Shown here: in pieces, positions 1 to 11,480 of the stretch
Numbering within the stretch: the stretch's first letter is position 1
How the letters are laid out: each line of letters begins with the position of its first letter
NCBI GenBank assembly: GCA_007258455.2
Contig: VDFB02000003.1
Span: forward strand, 38,930,176-38,994,175
Length of the DNA: 64,000 bases
Reading direction: 5' to 3'
DNA from: Sequoia sempervirens
Taxonomy: Eukaryota; Streptophyta; Pinopsida; Cupressales; Cupressaceae
Made by a program: the position numbers and the translations under genes
Notes under the pieces: generated by a model
The model's database searches: none
Seen by the model: only the letters and a program-made list of their open reading frames with translations
What the model was told of the DNA's origin: nothing

Positions 1-560
1 AGAGATGGAGAGGAGGTAGAAGGGTGATTTTTGAGAGAGAGAGAGAGAGAGAGGGTAGAGGGTAGAGGGTTTAAGGGTTTGGGGATTAAGGGTTTAGGGT
101 TTATGGTTTAGGGTTATGGGTTATGAGTAGAGGGGAGAGAGAGAGGGATTCAGTGAGAGAGGGAGGGAGTGGGAGAGAGATAGAGGGTAGAGGGTTAAAA
201 GGGTAGAGGGTAGAGAGATAGGAGTGAGAGAGAGAGACCTGAGAGAGGTAGAGGGGCAAGAGGGAGGAAGGGAGTGGGAGAGAGATATAGGGTAAAGGGT
301 TAAGCATAGAGGGTAGAGGGTTCAAGGGTTAAGGGTTAAGGGTAGAGGGAGTGAGTGAGAGAGATACCTGAGAGAGGGAGAGGGGGTATGAGGGAGAGTC
401 TTTAGAGAGAGAGAGGGTAAATGGTTTAAGAGTTTAAGGATTTAAGGTTTAAGGGTAGAGGGCTAAGGGTAGAGTGGAGAGACATAGGAGTGAGTGAGAG
501 AGAGAGGTCCTTAAGAGAGGGAGAGGGGGTAGGAGGGAGAGATGAGAGAGAGAGAGAGGG
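1..560. repeat. GA-rich minisatellite with degenerate telomere-like repeats
   Basis: The tract mixes (GA)n runs with GGTAGAGGG units and degenerate plant-type telomere words (GGGTTTA, TTTAGGG, GGGTTAAGG), densest near 55-120 and 295-350. The variants are irregular, so this is an interstitial or subtelomeric degenerate array rather than a functional telomere. The plus strand is almost purely purine plus T. A spurious Ser/Leu/Pro-rich reading frame on the minus strand comes from the repeat and is not a gene. Confidence 0.85.
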
Positions 561-774
561 AAAGAGATAATATTTAAATATTTTATATGTTAGTAATATT
601 AATTAGTTATATAATATTTTATATATTAGTAATATATATATATATATATATACATTAAGTAAAATATAGAAATAATATTTAAATATTATACATAATAATA
701 TAATAGATTATATATTAAATTATAAACTATATTTTATATTCTCAAGTAGATATATTAAAATAAACTATAAAATA
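561..774. other. AT-rich spacer with TA microsatellite
   Basis: Nearly pure A/T sequence with a (TA)n run near 633-652 and repeated ATATTTTATAT words. No gene or element boundary is visible. Confidence 0.6.
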
Positions 775-939
775 TTTATTGCATTTTATAAATCATATAT
801 TATAAAGTGTATAATTTTTTTTAAATTATATAAAAACCAAATCAGATATCCGTTTTGAAACGGATATCCGATTTGGTTTATATATGATTTTAAAAAAAAT
901 TATACACTTTATAATATATAATTTATAAAATGCAATAAA
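775..939. repeat. fold-back hairpin (MITE-like palindrome)
   Basis: Positions 775-852 are the near-perfect reverse complement of 861-939, around an 8-nt loop (TTTTGAAA). Both arms run from TTTATTGCATTTTATAAAT through TATAAAGTGTATAATTTTTTTT to AACCAAATC and then the GATATCCG palindrome. Only a few mismatches and a small indel separate the arms. The stem is long, AT-rich and non-coding, as expected of a fold-back or MITE-like element. No clear target-site duplication was found, and the right end merges into the 18-bp repeat array that follows. Confidence 0.75.
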
Positions 940-1021
940 AAACGGATATCCGATTTGAAACGGATATCCGATTTGGATATCCGATTTGAAACGGATATCC
1001 GATTTCAAACGGATATCCGAT
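861..1021. repeat. 18-bp repeat built on palindrome CGGATATCCG
   Basis: The unit CGGATATCCGATTTGAAA, or close variants, starts at about 861, 943, 961, 974, 992 and 1010. The core CGGATATCCG is itself a perfect 10-bp palindrome containing an EcoRV-type GATATC centre. The first copy sits at the apex of the adjacent hairpin. The others form a short tandem array with spacing of about 18 bp and one shortened unit. Confidence 0.8.
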
Positions 1022-1892
1022 ATTTCTAACACATAATTTATTGCCTAGGGATTAGCCTCGGGCTTGCTTTGGTATTTGGCTTGGACATGCCAATCCTAAG
1101 AAGTCAACGCAAAAAACGTGTTTGACAACTTACCTTATTTTTCTAGACTTCGTCCATGTGGCTGACGACTTTATTTTTAGCCAAAATTGATGAAACGAAA
1201 AGGGTTTGTAGAAGAGACTCTCATCTTTCCACCAATATAAATTATTCATTACTTTGAATTTAATAAATAATTATTATTTATTTTCTTTTAGAATTATGAC
1301 TAAAGTCCTGATTGATAGGCTGATTGAAAAACATCTATAACTTTCAAACGGTATTATATTTTTTGAATCCAAAATATGTGTCACATTCTATGTTTCGCAT
1401 ACTATAGGATTAAAAAAAAAAAATTGAATTTTATGAGGTTTTAACCAAGTTAATGGTCAGACATACGAAGTTTTTATATTTTTAAAAGTTGTAATAAAAA
1501 TTCATAATTAATTATTTACTTGGAAAAAATTACAAAAAATATGCCACATTCAACATGAGTCCTCTACTTATATCTAAAATCTCATAAAAATATTATCATT
1601 TTATTATGGTTAGGGTGGTCGACAAACACCTACTTCTTATTTTTTTCCTGAAATTTAAGTAATCTGCATTGAAATTTCAAATTTTCACCAAATAGATTTT
1701 GTTTTTAAAAAAAATTAACCTAGTAGTTTAGAAACTACATTAAATTTCCCACAGATTCTATTCTTACATATTTTTGAAATAATATAGATAACTTATTCAA
1801 ATTTTTACGTCAAGTTGCCTAACTCTGATTTTTCTGAATTTTCATTGCCACTTAAGGGCCTGTTTGGCCTACCATGATCCTCACATGCCCGC
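1022..1892. other. AT-rich non-coding stretch
   Basis: I see no ORF of note, no RNA gene and no repeat structure here. The stretch ends at the outer breakpoint of the large inverted repeat, where homology to the right arm stops abruptly. Confidence 0.5.
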
Positions 1893-2581
1893 CTCGCTGA
1901 TAGGATCATAACTAATGACATGGGGAAATTTTTAAAAAAAACAAGATAATGACGCATATAGAATAGCTAGAGCACTCGTATAGGCCTGGTATGAGCATAG
2001 GAGGCATGACCACTCTGAGAGCATTAGGTCTTTCTATTTGGGTTCCTCGTGTGGGTGAGTTGATTCATACTCAACTTTGCTTAGCCATCCCTTTGATCTT
2101 TGCGATGACACTCTCTACCTCCTCTCTAGCATCTTATCCTTATGTCATTAAATGAGAGTTTCTTGTTTTTTATATTTGTGATTGTGCCCAATGAGAGTAT
2201 CTTTTTTTTCCATTGGTCTTTGTGCCCAATGAATATATATTCTTATCCATCATGTGATGCTAATTGAGTGATTCTTGGATTGTGTGTATGTTATGTGTAT
2301 GTTGTGTATGGTGTGTGTAATCCTTCTCCCATGTTTTTGGTGTGAGTGTTCTTATGGCTCGTGTGACTATATCCTAGCATGGTGGGAGTGGACCTAAGAG
2401 TACCACGTAGTTGGGTGATGTGGAACCACCATTGGGAGTTCAAGGATCTTAGGAAGCTCTCTAGGATCATGATTAAGTTGGTAAATGTTTTCAATTCATT
2501 TATTTTTGTAGACACTAAAAATATCCTGGGCGACATCATACACTTGATATCGATTAACTAACTTCGATTCTTCCTTGATCA

Positions 2582-2960
2582 CTTCTTTACTAACCAGTTA
2601 ATTAAATATTCCTTATTTAATTAAATCATCTTATTTTCCTCTTTTAATCAAATAAATCAACTTTATCTGATTAAATCATTATCTTCTCTTAATTAAATAA
2701 ATCACTTTATTTAATTAAATATAATGTTCATCTTTTAATTAAATATATCATTTTATTTGATTAAATCATATTCTCCTCTTTAATTAAATAAATCAATTTT
2801 ATTTAATTAAATCATAAATCAATCCTAAAGTCCCCCTTTAATTAAATAAATCAATCTTATTTAATTAACTTCTAAAGTTCTTCATTTAATTAAATAAATC
2901 AAATTTATTTAATTAAATCACTAACATCTCCTTATTCCTCCCATTTAATTTAAATCAATC
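2582..2960. repeat. array of TTTAATTAAATAAAT palindromes in LTR
   Basis: About eight pairs of TTTAATTAAATAAATC and its complement TTTATTTAATTAAA alternate every 30-50 bp, with pyrimidine-rich spacers. Each pair can fold into a small stem. The same array, shorter, recurs at about 4250-4410 and in both LTRs of the 11-kb element (46480-46860 and 56260-56640). It is therefore a family hallmark of the LTR 5' region. Confidence 0.85.
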
Positions 2961-3414
2961 CTAAAATCTAAGTCAAAAGTCAAAATCACCTAATCTTCAC
3001 TTAAATTAATCAAACCATGATTAATCATAATCCTAATCACTCCAATCCTCTAGATTTGGCCACTTGCACATGAAAATACATTTAATTGATTTATTAAATC
3101 CCTATTTTCTCTCAACATGACATAAAAAGAGAATATTCTTCCAAATTTGAAAATCCCTCCAAAAGGGATGTGTCCTTCCAACAAAGCATTTAACCCCTCT
3201 CTTACATGTCTCCCACTTGGCATTTAAGACCCTCTTTTCTCCCTCCAATAAGCCAACTTTCAAATTTGAAAAGCCACCTAATATCATTTATTGGCACATT
3301 TGTCAAAATGTGCTCAACCTTCATCCTCTCACATCTTGACAAGTGGCATTTGGATATTGGTTGAGGATTAGTCCCAAATTCATCCATTTTGCCTCTCCTT
3401 CTCTCAATCTCATC

Positions 3415-3422
3415 TATAAATA
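3415..3422 (+). promoter_or_regulatory. TATA box of LTR promoter
   Basis: TATAAATA is followed by AGAGGC. The same TATAAATA(A)GAGGC string occurs at 4883 in the second LTR and, on the minus strand, in both LTRs of the 11-kb element. This supports a conserved pol II promoter at the U3/R boundary. Confidence 0.65.
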
Positions 3423-3762
3423 AGAGGCTTTTCTCCTTATTTTAGATTCACAAGTTATGCATTTTGAATCCACACTCTTATGCATAAGTCCATTATTTTC
3501 ACTTGAGTTCATAGCATCTTCATCATTTGGCTTGTCAAAGGATTGGGAAAGGGGCACTTTTCATATCAAAGTGGCACCAATCCACTATGGAATAGGTATG
3601 CATTATGCTTCTTTAAGCTTTCAATTAGTCTATGTTATTTTATTTACATTATGAGGCATGATGGATTATTTCATAGGAGCACTATTATGTTTGCATAGTT
3701 TGAACTAACCCATGCTAATGAGTGTTGAAGTTTAAGTTATTTGCAGATTTGTGGTGCTTACA

Positions 3763-4133
3763 AATGGTGATAGAAGGAGTAAATCATTAGCATACATAAA
3801 TCTCATAATCATAGCATATCACATCATCCATCTCAAATGCAGTACATCATCATTTTAAGTTGTTTAGGATAATATAGATTGGTTATTCTAAGCATCTTGA
3901 AACCATCTCATTTGCATCATCATCATAACCATCCATATGTCCATATTGAACTTCTTTGTCACGATATCGACCCTCAAATCAATTTTTTCGCTTGATCTCT
4001 CGAGGGGGCAATGTACCAGTATACTTCTTTCCACTGGGGCATCTGAAAAAATTAGATTTTTTTTTAATTTCGATCTTGACAATTTAATCTTTGAACCAAC
4101 GTAGCAAGTACATTGCTTCAAAGAGGGGCAAAA
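3763..4133 (+). other. internal region: PBS-like site, UTR and polypurine tract
   Basis: Directly after the 5' LTR, 3765-3782 reads TGGTGATAGAAGGAGTAA, a diverged version of the TGGCGCTAGAAGGAGGG primer site of the 11-kb relative. 4120-4133 (AAAGAGGGGCAAAA) is the polypurine tract abutting the 3' LTR. The segment upstream of the tract contains, in antisense, a string about the minimum TTGAAGCAATGTACTTGCTA that is also present beside the tract of the 11-kb element. No protein is encoded. Confidence 0.75.
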
Positions 4134-5227
4134 TGTAGACACGTAAAATATATAGGCACCTAATCTAGATTTACTAATTTCATTTCATCCTTAATCATCC
4201 CTCTACTAACCATTTTAATCATCTTCATCTAATTAAAATTCATCATTTTCCCTCTTTAATTAAATAAATCATCTTTTGTTTAATTAAATCCCAAGTCCTC
4301 CTCCTTAAATTAAATAAATCAATTTTATTTAATTATCTTCAAATGTTTCTCATTTAATTAAATAAATCAAATTTATTTAATTAAATTACTAATGCATCAA
4401 TTTCCTCCCATTTGATTTAAATAAATCCAAGTATCTAAGTCAAAAGTCAAAATCACCTAATCTTAACTTAAATTAATCAAACCATGATTAATCCTAATTC
4501 TAATCACTCCAATCCTCTAGATTTTGCAACTTGTGCAAATAAATCAATTTAATTGATTTATTTAATCTTCCTTTTTCATTCAAAAAGGCATCAAAGAGGG
4601 AATATTCCCAAAATTTGAATTTTCCCTCCCAAGTGTCTTGTCCTTGAACATAGCATTTAACTCCTCTTACATTGTCTCTTACATATCTCCCACTTGGCAT
4701 TTAATACTCTTCATTCTCCCTCCAACAAGCCACCTTTTAAATTTCAAATCTCCCCCTCTTTGGCACATTGATCAAAATGTGCACAACCTTCATCCTCTCA
4801 CATCTTGACAATTGGCATCTTGTCATTGGCTCATGTTTTGTCCCACATCCTCCATGTTTTGCATTCCTCCATCATACTTTCTTATAAATAGAGGCCTCCT
4901 CTATTGTATTAATCCTCCACAACTTGATACACATTCATTTTTCACTTCATCTTGATCACTCATCATCCACATTTCATCCATCATCCAAGAGCTTATCAAG
5001 GATTGGGAAAGGGCTACTTTCCACATCAAAGTAGCACCAATCCACTATGGGATAGGTTTGAACATACTTCACATGCTTTCAATTAGTCTCCTTGGTATTT
5101 TAGTGCTTGGTTTGCATTATTTAGTATGATTCAATATTTCATAGAGATGCTAGTTTTACTTGCTTTAAACAGACTAACAATACTAATATGGTTCATTGTT
5201 TGAAGTTTGTTTAAATTAGTGTCTACA
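4134..5227 (+). repeat. 3' LTR of the small element
   Basis: It begins TGTAGACACGTAAAATATAT and ends AGTGTCTACA. It carries a shorter AT-palindrome array (4250-4410), a TATAAATA box at 4883-4890 and the GGATTGGGAAAGGG segment near 5000. It is followed by the ATTTT target-site duplication. Confidence 0.88.
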
Positions 5228-5232
5228 ATTTT

Positions 5233-6602
5233 ATTATGGTAATATTTTATCAAATGTGATTTGAAGGAAATTTGAGTCCTCTATCCAAATTATGATATGT
5301 TAATTGAACCTCTTGAATGAAGTGATTGTAAATTGACCACATAAGTGGTATCAATATCATGTATGCCTTTACATGTTTTTTACGTTAGAGTTGCACACAC
5401 ATATTTTGGATGTTCTTTCAAATACCTATAATGGTTTATGTGTCACAAGTAAATATTTTATGCTAGTTCAACCCTCATAAATGTGTGTAAGATGTTAAAA
5501 ATAATAGACACAGGCCCTAGAATGATGTATGCAAATTTGTTACTCTTTTTAATACACTAAATCCAAAAGTTTCTTTATTGATTTCTCCTTTAATTATCTA
5601 GAATGAGAGATGATAATATGTTAAATTAATTCTAATATTTTCCTTTAAATATAATCACATAATGTATCAAATTTCATAAAATGTTTACTTAGCCAATGAT
5701 GTAGGAGTATTCAATGGTGTAAGGGAAATCTTGCATCACCCAAAAAAAAAATCCTTTATTTAATTGTTTTGAGTTCCATGATGACACTTAAGGGGTGTAA
5801 GATAGTTAGAAGTCCAAAAAGGCCAAAAATAGTCACCCTTTTTTAGTAATTTAATATAAATGAACATGTATTGACCTAAAAATTACACCAAGGAGTGGAA
5901 TTGAAAAATGAATCCAATGGAAAAAGAATCATCTCAATATCCTATATTATTTAGGAGATATTAAAATTTTCATCACAAAAAAAAATCTCCAATAAGTTTC
6001 AAACTTAAATTTGAAGCTCTTAGAAGCCTCAAAAAAGCTCAAAAAGTGGACAAAATAGTCTTTAGATCATTTTGACATTAAATATCTCTTCAAGATATTT
6101 CCAACAATATATTATAATAGAAAATTAGACACGGAAGTCAAAATTTATGGCTCTCGAAAGCTATGCTACCAAAAGTTGAATTTCAAATGAAATATCTTCT
6201 TAGGTGAGAAAATGAAAAGTTGGAATTTTTGGTTCCAAAACAAAAGGGGGAGTTACACTTTCCAAAACATTCTAAGGTAGTTATTGGTGTCAAATAAACG
6301 TTTAAATAGAGGCTATAGGAGGAACCTCCATTAGTGTAGATTGTGGCTTTGAACTATAGAGTTTTATGATAAAGTTATTTTTTTGTAGTGAGGTAAGCCT
6401 ATGTGGCTATAGCATTGTAATTTTAATTTGTAATTTTATTTTTTTGGAAGAAATAAAAAGTGGGTTGTTTTCCTTCTAGATTTTGTTTTTTTAATATAGT
6501 TGTGTTATGTGTGGGTGTTGGATGGGATAGCCCTTCATCAACCAACATAATTCAAAAAATCAATGGGTACTAGTAAGCTTAATTAGAATTTTTAGTTTTA
6601 AA
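5233..6602. other. AT-rich non-coding stretch
   Basis: I see nothing gene-like or repetitive here beyond A/T homopolymers. It is duplicated in the right arm. Confidence 0.5.
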
Positions 6603-6678
6603 TTTTTTGAAAGGTGTGAGTTAAGTCCATGATTGTAATATTTTTTGAAAGGTTTGAGTTAATTCCATGATTGTAATA
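6603..6678 (+). repeat. 38-bp tandem duplication (two copies)
   Basis: 6603-6640 and 6641-6678 repeat TTTTTTGAAAGG(T/G)... through CCATGATTGTAATA with two mismatches. The mirror copy lies at 16963-17038. Confidence 0.9.
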
Positions 6679-8819
6679 TTGACCATACAACCATGGAAAT
6701 GGATCTAGGTGGGAAAATTACTAATTCTAAGTTTATAATAAGATTGTGTCATTTGTTGATATATGTATCAATAAATTTCCTTAAAATGGGCATAAAACTA
6801 AATGGTAAATGGCATAGGCATACATATTTACCATGTAATTTTCCCCCACTTTTATATTTTTGTGAATTCTTTAAAGATCATGTATTTTAAATTTTATTGC
6901 GCTCACAAATACGCATGTAAAGTAAATATTTAGAGATAAAATGATACAAAAGGGGTTTCACATAAATTAATTGACCTTGTAAATTATCATCATGTAAATT
7001 TATTCTTATGTATGAAATCTCCTTAGAAACCTATAAGAAATATAAACAATATTTAATGAGTAGTTTCTATGTCACAAGTAATAATTAGGTATAAGATAGT
7101 AAATTAACTATCAAGGAAATAGGAAATGACCATATTTATGAATTTATTCATGTTTAAAAAATGGTAATGGTTTTCTTGGCTTAATTTATATAGGATAGCA
7201 AGGTGTGTGAAGCACATGGTATGTTATATGAAATTAATATATTTGATCGAAGTGATTGTTGATGCCAAAAATTGACAAGATAATAGCCTTTATGGGAAAC
7301 TCAGTTAATGGGGGGACTAATTGCGCTAAACTGAGTGACCTCCAGATTTTTAAAGAAGTCGGTTTCTTCTGTAATTGGGGTTTGGAATGGGAAAAGGAAG
7401 GAGATATAAAAAATAACAATCTAACTAAGGCGATGCACCAAGGTTTAGATGTAAAGCATGATAAATCTATCTTTTGGATGCGATTTAAGGGCCTGTTCAA
7501 CAATCTACTATGTCCTAGAATAACAGAAATCAAAGATGAAAACCTAAATAATTTATCTAATAGCATAAAATAATTCCCATATACATTTATTGAAAAGAAG
7601 AGTCAAAAGACATGGTATAAATTAGCAATCTTATATTGAAATAATAGAAGTTCTGCAAATAAACAATTCAAGATAATAATGGCACAACATAATGTTTTTA
7701 TCAAATAGCTTAAGAAAATAGAAAGGCCGAACAATGGCACAGTTTGAGAGTCTTATACAATAATCTAAAAGCAATAAAAAAGGCCTGGTGTCTTTTCCCT
7801 AATTTATTTGTATATTCAGAACTCATTTTTGAAAGGAAGAAGCAGTATATATAGCTAAAAATCCCACCGCCTAGCGAGCCAGTAATAGAAAAGATCATGT
7901 ATCACGAGTAATGATGCCTGTAGCAATTATTTCCTTCGATCGTTGCAACAGAAAATATTCAGACCATGGAACGTAGTCGCTTCTCGAACATATGCATCCC
8001 CTCCGAATAATGGCAGTGGTCCCAACAAACTCCCATGCAGACATGTGCCATTCACCCATGAAGGCAGTTTAGAATATGTGGCAATCTGGTGGGGCTCCTA
8101 CTCACTTTCACCTTCCCTTTGATGAAGTCCTTGCGAAAAAGACACATGACAATAGGTCAGGGCTCGTTCGTTGATTCCTCCTCCTTGCGTTGAAAAAATA
8201 CATGATGAAGACACGTGGAGCAGTCTTTACCATCAGTTCCAACTATGGGGTCTGCCAAAAAGTGTATGCAAATGAAAGATATATGACACACAAATGGGGC
8301 TCAATTGGCCTGATTGAAAAGTGAAGGGAAGCAACCTTTAAGTGCTTGCGATGACAATAGGTGGAAGCATGGCAGAAGAAGGTAGGAGAGTGAAGGAAGG
8401 ATTCCCTATAGTGAGTGCCTAGCAGGCATGTGGTAACAGTGAATGAGGTTCAAAAGCATAAGGCGCAGGTCGGTATTTAGTGAAAAAAAAACCACTTGAA
8501 GGGAGCTTGAGGAATTTAGCATTCACAGCTTTTGGCGACTACTAGGGGAATTTCATCTATGGAATGAGGAACCCAAAAAAAAATTTGGCTTGCAAACCAG
8601 AGTCCCATCCATTGGACGACGAAGTTAAAGCTTAGAGAGAGTGGCCTGTAGAGGTAGCCAGTCGACCTCAGATGGTGTCGATATGTCGCACAGATTCTCT
8701 TTTGCTTCGCTCAGATCAATTATTTCTTTATAAGGAAACATCATGGATATATCGGCCCCAAACTCAAGTTGAAAGAACAGTCATGCTATTGGGTGTGTGA
8801 CGCCCTTGATATCTTATGT
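6679..8819. other. non-coding stretch with one weak 105-aa ORF
   Basis: No recognised gene. 7256-7573 (+) is an ATG-started 105-codon frame rich in Lys, Asn and Ile, but a similar-length frame exists on the opposite strand over the same bases, so neither has clear support. 7900-8800 has higher GC and looks like the decayed downstream flank of the minus-strand pseudogene. Confidence 0.45.
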
Positions 8820-11480
8820 AGTAGGGGGTTGACTGAAGCTCTAGAAAGAGAATGTGTCTTGGTGCTTCTCTCCAATCTTTACTACAATTTTCTCTGCAGT
8901 AGCCACTAAGTGATTCGAAAGAAATGGGTAGAGTAAGCCCATCTGAGTTAGCTAGGAGAACCTAGCCTGCATGAAAATCACGGTCCAGTCCAGTGTGGTA
9001 GCGCACTCACTAGCATGGAGGATAGCCGCGTGGCAGTGGATGAACTTGTTCGTTGTTTTGGCAACAACCTTCCAATCAATGATTCATGTGTTTTCTAAGT
9101 CCTCATCTAAGACCATGTATAGCTTATCCAACATTTTTTTCTCCTCAGGAATCCTTTCCATAATGGATTGCCAGAATTGCTCAATTTCTCCACGAACTTC
9201 CCTACCTAAACTTGTTGCCTCCACCATAAATTGGAGCATTGGCTGAAGGGTTGGGTAGAATGCCTTGACCTTATCCCAATATGAAACATATAGCTACTGG
9301 GCCACCAAAAGGAGATTTTACTGGGTAGCAGGGGCTTGGGGAAGACTCCTCAAAAGACTAATCTCTGCATCTCTTGATTCAACATCTTGTGTCAGTTTTG
9401 TAACCCTTTTGTTTGCAGCCGAAAGTTGCTTTGACAAAGTCTTCCATTCGGTGAGCCATTTTTCTTCAGCTCGATTTTTGTTCGTTGATTCTATTTCAAG
9501 TGAAGACTTCATCTCTAAGAGCTCATTCTCCAATTAAGTCCTTCGGTCCTCAAAGTTCGCATCCTTCTGCTACATTTTTTGCTTTAATTGAGTGCGCGGA
9601 CGTTCAAACTCTTCACTTTTTTGTTGCATGATCCCCTACTCCGTGAGAGCCAACTGGTTCTTATATTCTTGGTTTTTTTTACTACAGCTCGGTGACCAAG
9701 TTGGGGTCAAAAGATTGGAACTTTGCAAGTTCCTCTCAGAGTTTAGTTTGCTTTGTCTGTACTTTCTCCGATAAGCACATAAATTCTGCTTCTCTCGCCT
9801 TGTTCTTTGCCAGGACCTCAATCCTATCCTTTACAATTTTTAGCTCCTCCTCCATTTTCTTTAACTGGTGACCAGACTTGAGGAAGTCAGTGGTCATCAC
9901 CCATTGTGTTTCTTCCATGAGCTCAACTTTGTCCTGCGGACAGACTATGCTCAAATTGAGTCCCATGGAAAACATGTTGTAATCATCGCGCTGCATTTCC
10001 CCCTGTGGTTTGATGATGGTAGGGTACATGGTTGCGAAATGTAGTGATTTCTAAGCTTCATTGAAAATAGTATGCACCTTTGGCTTCATTGGCTTCTTGG
10101 CATCCTTGGCCTTTTTCTTCTTCATTCTAATAGCCCACGCTTCCCTTGTTTTATCACCCTATGCTATAAATTGGGTTGGCAACTAAACTAGCCCACATGC
10201 AAAAGGTGCACCGAGAGGAAGGGAAAAATGAAATGAAAGAGTAGTGGTTCCAAATGTTTTATTCTTCAGAAGATTGACTGTAAGTGGGGAGAATGGAGGA
10301 ATATGCCAAAGCATAGTTTGTGAACCAATAGGAGGACTCATTAGGTGTTGCAGCGATAGCGGGGTCATGGCGGATTCCATCTACTGGGTGAACTGAGTTG
10401 GGCCCGATATAGTATCAGCAGGAGGGGTGTCAATGGTCACCATAGATCCAAAGGGTGAAGAGATAGTGGATGCGGATTGGGCAGCGGTGAAAGGTGAAAG
10501 GGTCCACGGAGGAGTAAAGGCAAATGGTCTCACCTGGGAGAATTGGAGAAACCTCTTGTGACAATTTGGGCAGAAGTGGAGAAAGAAGGGCCAACACTTG
10601 AAGTGATGGGAAACACAAAGACAATAGGGGACACCAAAAATTGTGAAGAGAAGAGGGAGCAAAAGTTACCTATTGTCTAGATGATTACGGTTCCTAGCTC
10701 ACCAAGGCTTCCTAGCTTCCTGCGGGCTCTTGTGAACTCTCTCCAAAAACTGCTTTTGTGTGTTGTCTTTTGATGGAAGGGGAATCATCCACCTCCATTG
10801 CCTCTAACTATTATTGTGAGGTTGTCCTAGTTCTTTTTGTAGTCTAGGTGTGAGTCATCGAAGCCCTTGCACATGATATGTTCACTCACACATTTGAAGA
10901 GACCTTGATAGGTTGTGCTGGAGTTGTCTATGCTTCTACTTCCTTCTCCTTTCCCTTCCTGGTATCCATTTCAGCCTCCTTTGAATTGACATCTTCATCA
11001 TCACTTGCATCAGAATCAGTATGTGCTCCATTCCATAATTGATCAAATCTATCATTTGTCTCCATGCTCTGATAAGGGGTATCAAGGCGTTGGATTTCCT
11101 GCCAGTAGATCCATAAATCCTTAATTTTTTCCTCGCTCCATTTTTCTTTTCTTGACAACTCATTGCGAAGAGTGGCCCTGATGTGAAGCTTCTCATTATA
11201 CTTCGTTGAAGGGAAGTAGCACTTAAGCCATGGCGGCCTACTATCCTCAGTTGGAATATGAGCTAGATCAACCATTAGCTCATCCTTGTCCTTCAGTGGG
11301 TTTTTCCACTTCTCCTAGTAAGGTCAGGGGCTGTGCATTAGCTTGACATGTTCATTTGGTAAGTCATTGTTAGGGTTGTAATTTCATTTTTCGCAAATCC
11401 ATACCAGCCCTAGATGAGCCAACTTCGCCTCTAGCAGCTTATGTGTCTTCTTCTTGGACATAACCATTGTTTTGAAGCTT
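8820..11480 (-). pseudogene. decayed coiled-coil gene of unknown function
   Basis: A minus-strand reading frame can be followed from an ATG near 11470 (MVMSKKKTHKLLEAKL) to about 8820, interrupted by many stops and at least one frameshift. Open blocks are 11275-10928, 10662-10381, 10380-10183, 10029-9736 and 9533-9318. The 10662-9736 blocks share one frame broken only by single stops. The N-terminal block ends in an acidic then basic tail (DSDASDDEDV...RKGKEKEVEA). The middle is Ser/Pro/Thr-rich. The C-terminal half is heptad-like and charged (KKMEEELKIVKDRIEVLAKN), predicting coiled coils. No gag, RT or transposase motif is visible. It may be a transposon-borne ORF or a dead host gene. The inner edge of the inverted repeat cuts through it. 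Confidence 0.6.

Larger units (their letters stand above)
2507..3762 (+). repeat. 5' LTR of the small element
   Basis: It starts TGTAGACACTAAAAATATCC and ends GGTGCTTACA. It contains the TTTAATTAAATAAATCA palindrome array in its first third, a TATAAATA box at 3415-3422, and a conserved GGATTGGGAAAGGG segment at about 3540 shared with the second LTR. Confidence 0.88.
2507..5227 (+). mobile_element. complete non-coding LTR retrotransposon (TRIM/small-LARD type)
   Basis: Two LTRs (2507-3762 and 4134-5227) begin TGTAGACAC and end in CA. They flank a 371-bp internal region with a primer-binding-site-like sequence and a polypurine tract. A 5-bp target-site duplication ATTTT lies at 2502-2506 and 5228-5232. 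There is no gag or pol, so it would have to be mobilised in trans. LTR lengths differ (1256 versus 1094 bp) mainly because the AT-palindrome array near the LTR 5' end is longer in the first copy. The LTR start, TATA region and 3' UTR resemble those of the 11-kb element at 45660-56722, marking one family. Confidence 0.9.
1893..9071 (+). repeat. left arm of 7.2-kb inverted repeat
   Basis: Every feature in this arm has a reverse-complement partner at 23641 minus its coordinate, with no net indel over 7179 bp. I found five differences, all transitions, at left positions 5383, 6958, 8752, 8778 and 8807; there may be others. The outer edge is at 1893/21748, where flanking sequences diverge at once. 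The inner edge at 9071 pairs with 14570, the first base after the scaffold gap. The arm holds a non-autonomous LTR element, a 38-bp tandem duplication and the 3' part of a decayed gene. Confidence 0.97.

Noticed and set aside
101..325. Leu/Pro/Ser-rich 74-aa frame on the minus strand
   Set aside because: It is the complement of the GA/telomere-like minisatellite and has no coding features.
861..1021. Possible CRISPR-like array
   Set aside because: The repeats are contiguous with no unique spacers, and the context is plant nuclear DNA.
826..1032. 68-aa frame with SDIRFKSDI repeats
   Set aside because: It is produced by the palindromic 18-bp repeat and hairpin, not a gene.
3888..4142. 84-aa minus-strand frame next to the polypurine tract of the small element
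   Set aside because: The conserved sequence is the non-coding 3' UTR of the LTR family; the frame is antisense to the element and not kept in the 11-kb relative.
7234..7573. Overlapping ORFs of about 105-110 codons on both strands, and the identical mirror pair at 16068-16407
   Set aside because: Both strands are equally open, no homology is recognised, and the mirror copy is only the duplicated arm, so there is no independent support.
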